Shown here one piece after another: positions 10,507 through 20,163 of a DNA stretch of 51,128 nt. The stretch spans positions 1-51,128 of the forward strand of contig JADNYV010000246.1 of assembly GCA_015501055.1 (NCBI GenBank). The letters run 5' to 3'. The translations under genes and the position numbers were made by a program. The first letter of the stretch is position 1; the number at the start of each line of letters is the position of its first letter. The DNA comes from Mucidula mucida (lineage: Eukaryota; Basidiomycota; Agaricomycetes; Agaricales; Physalacriaceae). The notes under the pieces are model-generated. The model was not told the origin of the DNA. It was given only the letters and a program-made list of their open reading frames with translations, and searched no databases.

Positions 10507-12938
10507 CTATATTCTCCGACGAGCAGGCGTATCTACAGTCGTAGTGGCAGTAGTAGTGGTCGCGGCAGAAGTGGTGGCGGCAGTAGTGGACGCAGCAGTG
10601 GTGGTGGACGCAGCAGTGGTGGTGGATGTCGCAGCGGCAGTCGTAGAAGCCACAGTCTCCGCGGTAGCAGCTGCTGTCGGTGCTGCTGCACCACAGTTGT
10701 CTGGTATCGCCGCATCGTTAGCTTCCCAAGCATCGGGATAAGCGCATCCGGGAATTGTCGTCGGTGCAAGCCCAGTGTCCTGTGCGTCATGCCATCCATT
10801 GAGCCTCAATCCGTTATCGGTCGCTGACGGTGCAGGCAGGGTATTAATCGTCCCAGTAGATGTGTACTGAGGAAGCTCGGCGGCGGGAACATCGACACCG
10901 TTGAGCTGAGCAGGCGGGTAAGGAGTACCAGCAGCCGCGGCGGTGATAGTACCAGCACCAGCACCACCTGTCATGTAAGGCTCATAGTTACCGTCAAACG
11001 TCGGGATGGTGCCGCACTTGCCCGCATTTTGACGAGGATCTCTGAGAATCCAACCACCCTCCAACCCGAGTTGGTACGACCAAAGAGGAGCCTGCACTGA
11101 CCCAGCGGTGGAATTACCAATCTTCCATGTCCAGAAGAAATAATCCTTCAAAGCATCGATCTGTGCAGCGTTGAAAGCAGCAACACCGGCCTTGGTCGAG
11201 TCATCCCAAGTAGTTGCATCCTCCCATGGACCACAGTCCCCGCCGTAGGAATGGGTGCCGTTGACACCGGTGAGGAAAAGACCACAATCATTGTATCCGT
11301 TGCTCCATTCACCAGCATAGTTAAAGCCAAACGTCCCAGAGAGCCGGACCGACTCCGTTGCCCATCCACAGGCTGTACCAACCCAGACGCCACCAGCGTC
11401 AGCGCCCGTGCCTGTAGCAATGGGATCATCAAAAGTAATACCTCTGAAGGCAGTGTAGGGGTGTCGGTCGAGGACAATGCGATCGCTGCCAGCAAGGAAT
11501 GCGTCCCATTCGGTCATGACGGGCTCAAAACCGTCGTGAATCGAGATGTAGAAACCCTTGCCTTCCCCAATACCAGTGATGCCACGAATCATGTCATGGA
11601 CCTCTCGATAGAAAGCGGTGAGTTCTGTACGACCAATGGTTGCAATGATAGCCTCGTTCATGATTCCAAACATTGGTATAACGTCCTGGTATTCCGGCTG
11701 GGAGATGAATTCGGTGATAATTCTCATGTAGTTGAGAGCACGCTGAGCGTTGGCAATACCCATAGGGCCGTACAGGAAGTTGATTTGGCCAGATTTGCCA
11801 GAGTGGTTATAACCTTCGAACGCGAATGAGACTCAAATATACAATGGAGATGAAAAATGACATACCATTCTGGGATCCCGGAATAGTGTGGAGGTCGAGG
11901 TTAATGCGAAGACCATACTTCCGTGCCCATTGAAACGCCTTGAGGATATATCTACCAAACGCTCAGTAAATGATTGGAGGACAAATGTGGATCAAACTCA
12001 CTTCCAGCAAACCTTGTCGAGGAAAGGTTCCCCGTCCCACTTATCGATGGCCCAGTAGGGTATAGGGAGACGAACCCAGTTAAGGCCGGCGCCAGCGATT
12101 TCGGCGAAATCTTGCTCAGTCTATGAATATAATCAACGAAATGTCCGATGAGCGAGAAGAAGCAGACATACAATGAACGTCGCATAATGGTCTTCTAGTT
12201 GTTCGAGACCACCACCAGCAGTATCCGCGGCCATGGCCTCACTCAAGCTCCACTCATCGGTCGCAGTAGGGTATTTTTGGAAAAGCGCGGGGACGATGAA
12301 AGGCTCTAGCACAAACCAGCCACCAAGGTTGACACTGAATCATAAATTATTCCCTCGAGACCAATCCATGCAAACGACGGAGATGCGTACCCGAAAATGC
12401 GGTCCTTCCCATATACCCAGGTTTCGTTGAGCGCTGGTGTCCAACTGTTGGGTTTAGCATAGCTTGCAAAGGGATCGGCAGGATCCGACACCCAGAAACC
12501 ACCGAACTGGTTGCTGTATGTGAAGTTGGAACCATCTTCCATTGTCACCTCTGAACCGTCTCCGCCGGTGATGGCGCCATTCGCAGAGGGAACGGTCCCA
12601 TCTCCAGTATTACCACCGTTACCGTCGTTGCCAGAGCCGTTGTCTGCGTTAGACGAGCTGGAGTTGTTGTCCTTCTTCTTGATGACGGCGAAGTAAACAG
12701 GCAAAATAACTACGAGAACAACGACGATGAGGGCTGCGAGGCAGGCGAGCCAGAAAACAGGATCGCGTTTCTTCTTCTCTAGGCGGGCATTATAGTGCCG
12801 AGCGTACTCGTCATTCTCCCGTTTGGGAAGAGCGGTGGTCGAGTTTGCCGGTGAAGATGTCTGCGAGCTATCGGAGGACTCGTGCTGGAGGTAGGATGCT
12901 CGAGGAGGATCAAGAAAGCCTTCTTGAGCGGACGACAT
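10507..12938 (-). CDS. Membrane-anchored GH5 exo-1,3-beta-glucanase, 5 exons
   Basis: Exons: 12938-12391, 12334-12172, 12120-12002, 11951-11866 and 11813-10507, giving 740 aa with all phases closed. A type II anchor sits at residues ~65-90 (VFWLACLAALIVVVLVVILP) after a basic cytosolic segment (NARLEKKKRDP), then an S/N/G-rich stalk. The catalytic domain shows GVNLGGWFVLEPFI, WVRLPIPYWAI, INLDLHTIPGSQNG, the acid/base Glu in FGIMNEAI and the likely nucleophile in NYAGEWSNG. These are GH5 subfamily 9 landmarks. Such enzymes trim wall beta-1,3-glucan outside the plasma membrane. After the domain comes a repetitive Ala/Thr/Ser tail (residues ~680-730) ending DTPARRRI, an unusual, probably O-glycosylated addition. 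The anchored form resembles the glucan 1,3-beta-glucosidase D type. Confidence 0.93.
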
Positions 12939-13857
12939 GATTGCGAAAGAAGGGCGGGGCAGTAGAAAGAATGAGAAAGCCGCGAAGAAGAAAAGGAGAG
13001 CGAGCGGGACTCTGAGATGAGAAGCTGTTCAACGCGCTTATAATGAGCTGGCGTTCTGTTAGCACGTGCAGTTTCGCCGCGAAAAAGACATATCGGTTCT
13101 GTCTTGGGCGCAGGGAAGCTTGCATTGAGATCGGAGCTATGCTGTCAAATTAAATCCAAAGCAGTGTCCGTGTCACCTCGAAAGCGGATTCGGTTTGAGC
13201 GAGAGTAAACATAACCCCAGATCACAGGTGGGCGCCCAAGACATGTTTGATTCGTGGAGGGCTTGATCGACACTGCAACTGCGGGAAATTCCATGGACAG
13301 CAGCTGTAAAACCTTCAGAGTTGAATGTTCCTAGGACGTTCATTCATGCGGTTCTGTTCAAGGAAGTCTAAAGAAACGCGATAGGCGGAGTAGGGCATGG
13401 TATGACGGATAGGTTGAAAACCAATAAGCCTTGGAACATCTCGACAAGTGCCCTTAGGAAATCGTAAGTATATCTGAGCAACTCTTGGGCTGCTCGCGCA
13501 TAGTCATGCCAAGAAACTGAAGGCACCTTCGACTTAATGACAGACCAGCTTCTCTCGAAAGGAGTGACTACAAAGACACTCGTTCTGAGACCAGAATGAG
13601 CGAGTTCGAAGTCGGAAACCAAAATACGAGTGTGACGTAAGCGCAGTGCGCAGACATTCTAATTTTCACTACGACCCGAGCGCAAAAATACATTCGATTC
13701 CAAGCAAGACAAGTAAGTAGATTCCTGTGGTAGTTACAATACGACTAGACTCTGTATACAGAGATTACATGAAGCATAACAGACTCCAGCGGATGTCCGT
13801 GACCAGAAAGAAAGAAAAAGCAAAAAAAATCAGGTGTATACAATCACGTCGAAATCG
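12939..13857. other. Intergenic, 0.92 kb
   Basis: Upstream of the GH5 gene and downstream of the large low-complexity gene. A minus-strand open frame (13622-13368) contains ARAAQELLRYTYDFLRALVE, which looks helical, but it has no domain and no splice partners. It is not called. An A-rich run lies at 13809-13829. Confidence 0.35.
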
Positions 13858-16800
13858 TTAATTCATATCCCATCCAGGCTGGCGTGCCGATATCGACAAC
13901 TTGCCAACCTGCTTGCGTGTGCGTAAGTTCTTAACTTCAGTGTTGATAAGATCCCGAAGTCGCTCTAGGTCGAGACTTCTCTCTGGGCGTGATCCCATGA
14001 GGACATTGCGCCAGATACCGCCAGCAGCAAGGGAGTTGTCGACACTCCGCTGCATCGGTCGATGCAACCGAACCATCTTTTGAATGAGATGATCAGGATT
14101 CGGATACAAGGCCGTAGGCCATGCTAATCTGATAGCGAACCACCAACCAAGAGGCTGTGGAACAACATCGTTAGTCTCGAAGAGCTCGACCACAAAGGCG
14201 TGTACTCACTCGTCCATCAGGAAGTGTTTTCTCCGGGTAAGAGTCATAAGTCGTCAACAGACCTTCAGGTAAGGAGAACCTTGTAAAGTGTTACAATGAT
14301 TTCTCCGGAAAGATAAGCGCTCACCTGTGAACAACCCAGTGATTCTCATCTGAGCGATGCTTCGCCAACACCACCAGTAATCGCGGCATTCCAGGCAAGC
14401 CGAAGGGGGCCCACAAATCACGCAACATACCGCACGCGTCTCCGTGTCGTCCATGGAAAACGGCATTGTTGATAGCATCTGCCATATTCGGAGGCACGAA
14501 CAGGCGATCGACTGCCTGCTTGGGATTGTCCGTCAATCTGGATCGCACGTAACGCTTGTACGTTTGTGTCGACCATATGCTCATAGCCACTTCGTTAACC
14601 TGGCTGCCGCGCATAGTACTACTCAGCGCCTCGTCAAACTCGCTCATAGGCCATACAATGGCCCAGCCAAGGAGTCTCTGGTGTATCCTTTGCCACGGAA
14701 GCAGGCCATCAGAACTGTCAAATGTCTCGTCACCGTAGTTGGGCTGAGGCGCAGTGACGACACTTCCTGCACTCTCAGGAGGAGCAGGCGCGTTGTCGGC
14801 GTCGAATCCGGCATCGGTGCCTGGAATTGTCGGAGCGAGAGCTCGTTGATTGTCCTCGTCCTCAAAAGCCTCGCCATCTTGCGCGAGCTCCCAGCTATGA
14901 TGCGAGCGTCCTGACTGACTAGCCGGTTTCTGGCGAAGTTTGTAGAGCTCTTCCTCGAGGTACTGCTGACCTGGCGAATCGTCACGATCGTAGTCCTCTC
15001 CGTCCAAGTGAGGGAAACGGCGAGCAGTTCCCCGTTCTGTGACTTCCTGATAGGTTCCTTCGGGAAGATGACCACGACCCTCCTCATCTTCGTCCTCATC
15101 CACGACAATGTCGGTTTCCGGTTGATAAGCGGACTCGGCCATCGTTCCAGTTGGTTGCGTGTGGATGTTAACAGTCTGAGTAACCGGGGTGTGAGTATAG
15201 TCGTCGTCGTCCTCGCCCTCGATGAATCTGTCGCCTTCTTGGGGGAATGAAGGAGGAGGACGCAGGTTTTCAATCTTTGGTCCAAGACTTTCAATGCGCT
15301 GTTGCATTAAGACAATCTCGCGCTTAAGGTCACTGGCCCATTTCGGTGGTTCCTATAGTACAACTGTCAGAAGCAGAAGCAAAAGGTAAATTCAGCGACG
15401 CTGACCTCGACGTCTTCAATCTCGGTGCCGGGACCCGTTCCATGCAGATGGCTCTTCTGTATCTCTTTGATAGACTATGGAAGAGATTGAGTAAGAGAAA
15501 GCCCCTGCGATAGCAACATACGAACCTCATTGTCGTACTGCATTCCCAAGTCCTTCACCCGACGGCGAATAGCTTTACGAAGAACTTTCTTCACCAATTC
15601 GGGGGAGGAGTCGACATTCAAGAATTGGAATAGAACGCAAAGCTCGTTATCGTGATAATGCGAATTAACGATATCCGATCCCAGGGCAGAGCCAGAATAC
15701 GTCTTCGAAGTGCGAGGAGTGTGCCCAGCCGAAGCCAAAACCTGTCTCACGATTTCTTCCTCTTCATCGAGTCTCGCCTCACCAGGCGTGTTGGGACGAG
15801 ACGGGGTGGGCGTTGCATCCGCGTCTCGTTTCTTTTCGCGCCGAGAGGATGTGACCGAGGGAGATGTAGCGGCCTTTGAAGGGGATTTGCTAACTTTCGA
15901 AGGTGATTTACTAACGTGGGATGGCGGGGCCTGTACCGATCGGTTAGAGGGCTGTACAGTTGATGGTGCCTTTGAAAGTTCCTTCGATGTCTCTTCTTGG
16001 ATGGGAGGCGGCACAGCACGGTCCCGGACGACAGCGTGGAGGAGATCATCGGTCGTAGGTGCATGTCGATAAGGAGAGAACGGTCTTGATTGATGGGAAG
16101 CAGTGGAGCCATTGACACGACCTGATCAACTTGAGTACTTGTAGACAAACGATGAACAACTACCACTATCACCTTTGCCGTTTTGGGCCAAACTGCGACC
16201 ATCACTGCGTGAAGCGCTCTCTTCGACGGGGGGTGTCGGAGTGGTCTTGCTACGATTCTTGGGACGAGAATGGTAATTCGATAATGAATCGGAGGGTGAT
16301 ACGGATGGTGCCATGGAAGGCGCCTTGGAAGGAGCTCTCGATCGGGTGGGAGAAACCGGGCTCAAGGGCATGTCGTGCTCGCCTATACGACTTTCAGGTA
16401 ATGGGTAGTTGTAGGCCTTCTCCGTAGTCGCGCGCGTTCTGCGTGATTCCGCCGACTCTGGGGACATCGGACGGTAGGTGTTGACTTGTGAATGGGTCTT
16501 TGGAGCCTAGAAGTATAGACGATCAATCACTGGTCACTTACTCTCACTAACAAGCCACTTACGTTAGAGCCGGTCTTTGTTGGACTGTGCTGGCTGGTAG
16601 AGGACTTTTGGCCACTGCTCGATGGGCCCTCGACTCCAATGTTGTACGTGGAATATTGTTTGGGCGAAGCCGGCTGGCCGCCCAACATGGACTCATTCGG
16701 TTTCTTTGTGTTCAAGTCCCAGGGCACATTTGGCTTATGATTGCCCCATTGTGGCTAAGAATGATGTTGGTGTAGGATTTAGAAAGAGAGGGCAGATACC

Positions 16801-17241
16801 TACATCAAGAGCGCTCAGAACCGATACAGGATTGACCCCATAGTCCTCGGGCATGGGACCTAGATTGCCGAAAGAAGGACCAGAGTCGTAGGATTCATAG
16901 CGTGGACCAGGTGGATCCTGGGGGCCTGGCTGAAGTGACAAGTCAGAGGGGGAGATGAATGGAAGGTCAAGACGTACAACATGTAATATCTCTTCTTCCC
17001 CGTTATCCGACCTTTCCTGCGCATTGGAGTCAAAGTCATTACCGCCGTCGCCAGCGTTATTGCCCCGTCCATTGTAAGAGACGCGGGAATTAGCGCGGTC
17101 GTTGGGTGCATCGCTTCGGTGGCTTCTGGCGGCTGGTGACTGCACTCGACTGGGGTCACGGCTGCGGGAGCTTCTACTGCGGTATTCGGCATTGTCCACG
17201 AGAGAAGGTGGGGGTTTTGTATCGATTTCATCGCGCGACAT
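13858..17241 (-). CDS. Large low-complexity protein with a conserved C-terminal domain, 9 exons
   Basis: Exons: 17241-16978, 16929-16804, 16754-16563, 16506-16173, 16121-15526, 15474-15406, 15352-14325, 14279-14210 and 14154-13858, giving ~991 aa. The first half is Ser/Pro/Arg-rich and probably disordered (SRAPSKAPSMAPSVSPS). A helical block follows (NVDSSPELVKKVLRKAIRRR; EIVLMQQRIESLGPKIENL), then acidic linkers. The C-terminal ~300 aa look folded: GWAIVWPMSEFDEALSS, RLFVPPNMADAINNAVF, DENHWVVHRFSLPEGLLTTY and LGWWFAIRLAWPTALYPNP. A Ulp1/C48-like protease was considered because of HWV followed by TYDSY, but no catalytic Cys segment is seen. The 16977-16930 intron is 48 nt and in frame, so it may be retained. 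The true start may be further upstream: codons reading RIRTVLDYLEG are open ahead of the ATG. Confidence 0.7.
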
Positions 17242-17939
17242 ACCCTCTAGGTAGTCTAGGACTGTTCGTATGCGCGCACTAATGAGGACACTGCATGCAC
17301 CGCATATAAAATGGGAGTACCTTTCTCATTGGGACCTGCATAGAAATTTAGTCTACGACATCGGAGGGCGCACGGCGGTACTCACCGGGCGTCTGGGATC
17401 GCATTAGTATCCCCGGCAGTTGGTGATCAGACATAGCGGGTGTTTGTTTAGGTTATTCCGAGTCGAATTTGGGTTTCTCCGGGATAACAAGGAACGTAAA
17501 GCGGCAGTCAAAGAGGGAATCGATGGAATTGAAGAAAGATGTCGCAGAGACTGAGGAGATGGTCGGGGTAACTTTGCAAGGGCAAATCCAACCATGTCGT
17601 GACATGTTGATGACCCTGACTGAGTAGAGTAAGCGTCACACGCGCGTACTGATGGCAATGAAGCTCCTTCAGTTCCACTCGCAATAGACAATCTGCACGT
17701 TCAGCAATCCATCTACCCAGAAAAACCAGATGCCAGTGATCTCAGACCGATCGCGACGAGATCGAGCTCTGGTCAGGAGGGCGCGCCACGGAAGCATATT
17801 GTTGCCAAATCAACCATGGCCAAACGTTTATCTCAAGCTTGAACATTTGCATGACAATGATTCTAAACATCAAAGCTACACGATTTGCACAGACCCAGCT
17901 GGCCCTACAACACCAAAGTCAATAAAATACATCTATACG
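17242..17939. other. 5' region of the large low-complexity gene
   Basis: Holds likely 5' exon material for the minus-strand gene ending at 13858. An ATG near 17435 opens MSDHQLPGILMRSQTP and meets a GTGAGT donor, followed by a possible 15-nt exon ending in a GTACTC donor. No combination of these sites closes the phase onto RIRTVLDYLEG just upstream of 17241, so the first exons are left unassigned. A further minus-strand frame at 17691-17404 is not supported. Confidence 0.35.
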
Positions 17940-19118
17940 TCAAGCCCATCCATTGCCTGCGTGGCGGTGTCTCCGAGAGCGTCTACTGTGTCGAGAGCGG
18001 TCGCTACTCAAAGAAGACCTGCGTTTTTGCGAGCAGGAGGGGCGCTGTCTGTACCCCGAAGTACTGGGCGAAGAAGCCGCGGCGACCAGAGTTGAACTCG
18101 CTTCATTTATCGAAGACGAAGGTTCCTGAAGTGATGTGGTAGAATGGACCGTTCCAGTCGTCTCAGAGGACCCAGGCCCTATTGATGAAGGCGAGGACGA
18201 AGCGGAGCCCCCGCTACAGAACGAAATGAGCAGGTCAGCCTGTCTAATTGTTAGATGTCAGATACACAACCAAGTACAAGGCCATACATTATCTTCCTGA
18301 CAGGCGACTTGAACCCAAGTATCGTCAGGATGGAAGAAAGCGGTGCTACAATCGGATGTGGCGCCTATTGATGATTATAATTTGTACGCTTTCCGAGACA
18401 TTTTTCCAACGTACAGGATGCTCCTTGACCACTGCAGACACCGGTGAATCTTTAAATAGTCATAAGGGATCCACAGCCGAGTAAAGAAACGTCCTGGACG
18501 TACTGGAATGACGTGGGAACCGAAAAGGCGAGTCTGAGGAAGATCCTTCATGTGAGTCGAATAGCCATACTGATATACGCACGGTGGAATGAGTGTGATA
18601 TCAACACTCGAGCCAGAGCCTGCAGTCGTAGGATTGACGAGTGTCATTTCGACAACGGTGCAGCCATCTCCGTTGAATAAACATGATCCTGGAATAGCCT
18701 CAGAAAGGTAAAAACATCTGTCGTCGCGAGCACGAACCAGTGTCCAGATAGCTAGATAAGTATTAGCACCCCGAGAAACATGCAGGCCGCGAAATGACAG
18801 ACGCTATGGCCGACGCAAATGTTCCATTCGCTGTAAACGACGTCGAAGTCAAGACATCGTTCCCTCTTATCAGTTTGGGCTGCACGGCCAATTGCGTTAG
18901 TTCAATCTGGCTTTACGAAGGAATAAAAGTGTCATACAGTCCCGTAACCACACCTACAAAAATATTTATGAATATGCTTGCTCCAACTGGATTGCACGAT
19001 TTACGCACTGATTGTCGAAGGAAATCGTATGCGTCTCCGACCGAACGAGAGTGGCCGTGTAAAGAATGACTGCAACAAAGAACGTTAAGGCCATGGGGAG
19101 ACCAGGTGTCTGCTTCAT
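17940..19118 (-). CDS. Secreted cysteine-rich glycopeptide-type protein, 8 exons
   Basis: Exons: 19118-19009, 18953-18938 (16 nt), 18879-18803, 18717-18583, 18533-18504 (30 nt), 18449-18415 (35 nt), 18364-18288 and 18239-17940, giving 259 aa; all phases close. A signal peptide (MALTFFVAVILYTATLV) is followed by ETHTISFDNQCGYGTPKLI, FTANGTFASAIACFYLSEAI, NGDGCTVVEMTLVNPTTAGS, SSVDITLIPPLAFSVPTSF, CSGQGASCATSDCSTAFF and TWVQVACQEDNADLLISFC. The order and cysteine pattern match the small secreted glycopeptide family of basidiomycetes (recalled, not searched). The mature domain is extended by a Ser-rich tail and an Arg-rich end. No exon is long enough to stand out as an open frame, so this gene is easily missed. 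The role is unknown; extracellular or wall-associated by inference. Confidence 0.85.
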
Positions 19119-19294
19119 GGTGGGAATGAAGAACGAGCGCGCCTGCCAGTTTGTCTACAGGGGGTTCATGACGAATCTCAAAATAGTGCATTCCCACTCC
19201 ACGCGCGTCCATTTTTGAATCAGACTTTCCAGATCGTGTTGTGCGATTGCACAACAAATAAATATCCTTCAGTAAGTAAGCCATCTTGTTACTA

Positions 19295-19423
19295 AGATGT
19301 AGGTATGCGGACACGGCTAGCCGCGCAGACATGATGGTGGTCTTCAGACAAGGTGTACATTCGGAGCCTGTGTACCTATAACATCCGTGCTACGCATGTA
19401 CATATAACATAAGCGAGACATAC
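19295..19423 (+). repeat. Direct repeat, copy 1 (~129 bp)
   Basis: Begins AGATGTAGGTATGCGGACAC and ends near AAGCGAGACATAC. Copy 2 (19948-20072) is nearly identical apart from a few substitutions and short indels (for example GCCTGTGTACC here against GCCTGTACC there). The copies are 653 bp apart in the same orientation. On the minus strand this copy is open over MSARLAVSAYLHL and onward, while copy 2 soon meets a stop. It sits in the leader region of the glycopeptide gene. Confidence 0.85.
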
Positions 19424-19947
19424 ATCCCATACAAACTAAAATATCAACCTCCGGGTTGATCTGCTGAATGCCTACACAACACAATGGCAGAGTACAATAG
19501 CAATCCATAACAGTGGTGGGTGCGAATGGAATCAATGTGATCGGCGGTGGCGGCGGAAACATATGTCGAGTGAGGAATGAGTGGCAGCCATTGGGCTCCC
19601 AGAACGTAGAGGTGGGCACTCAGCACGCTTATAACCTCCCTGGCCTGTTATGACCTAAACCGTCTCGGAATGTTGGGCTCCCAGCGCTCTCGAGCGGATA
19701 CTCGGTCCGTTGACCATCCAACTCGGCCTGGCCTGTTACAATCCCCTCTATGACGACCAGAATGTTTGGAAACACTTCTCTCTTCATCCCAAATCCTGTG
19801 ATGTACGGCTGGTTGATGATGCGCAATGCGTGGAATATGGTGACAGTGATGGCAAGTGATAACGGACGATGTGGGCTTGTCAACGCAATCAATAGCAATC
19901 AGACTGGAATCTGGAGGCTGCTGGTGGTTCAGAATGCGGTGGTCACC

Positions 19948-20072
19948 AGATGTAGGTATGCGGACTCGGCTAGCCGCGCAGACATGATGGTGGTCTTCAG
20001 ACAAGGTGTACATTCGGAGCCTGTACCTATAACATCCGTGCTACGCGTGTACAATAACATAAGCGAACATAC
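19948..20072 (+). repeat. Direct repeat, copy 2 (~125 bp)
   Basis: Same sequence as 19295-19423 with a few changes (CGGACTCGGC for CGGACACGGC, ACGCGTGTAC for ACGCATGTAC, short deletions). It lies about 90 bp downstream of the amidohydrolase stop codon in that gene's sense. No target-site duplication, primer-binding site or transposase frame was recognised, so the mechanism (local duplication or terminal repeats of a relic) is open. Confidence 0.85.
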
Positions 20073-20163
20073 AAAGAGTAAACGATGGCCCCCAATCCCC
20101 CCAGCCCCCTAAGTACAAATGTACAGACAAGGCTGGCGGGACTGAGTAAATTCATGACTTCTT

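Larger units (their letters stand above)
19119..20163. other. Spacer carrying a direct repeat and coding-like debris
   Basis: Upstream of the glycopeptide gene. It contains a direct repeat (19295-19423 and 19948-20072) flanking ~525 bp. Between and around the copies several overlapping minus-strand frames look partly protein-like (SLAITVTIFHALRIINQPY; KREVFPNILVVIEGIVTG) but carry stops and do not join by plausible introns. The words CTGGCCTGTTA and TTGGGCTCCCAG each occur twice. It may be a decayed gene or duplicated segment; no family assigned. Confidence 0.4.

Noticed and set aside
10544..10741. Val/Ala-rich plus-strand open frame
   Set aside because: Product of the low-complexity DNA repeats encoding the GH5 tail on the other strand.
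11251..11829. A 192-codon plus-strand open frame opposite the GH5 gene
   Set aside because: Antisense shadow of the 1.3-kb GH5 exon; no domain, and the GH5 model explains the region completely.
19295..20072. LTR retrotransposon
   Set aside because: The repeats are ~127 bp and the interior is only ~525 bp, with no primer-binding site, polypurine tract or reverse-transcriptase text.
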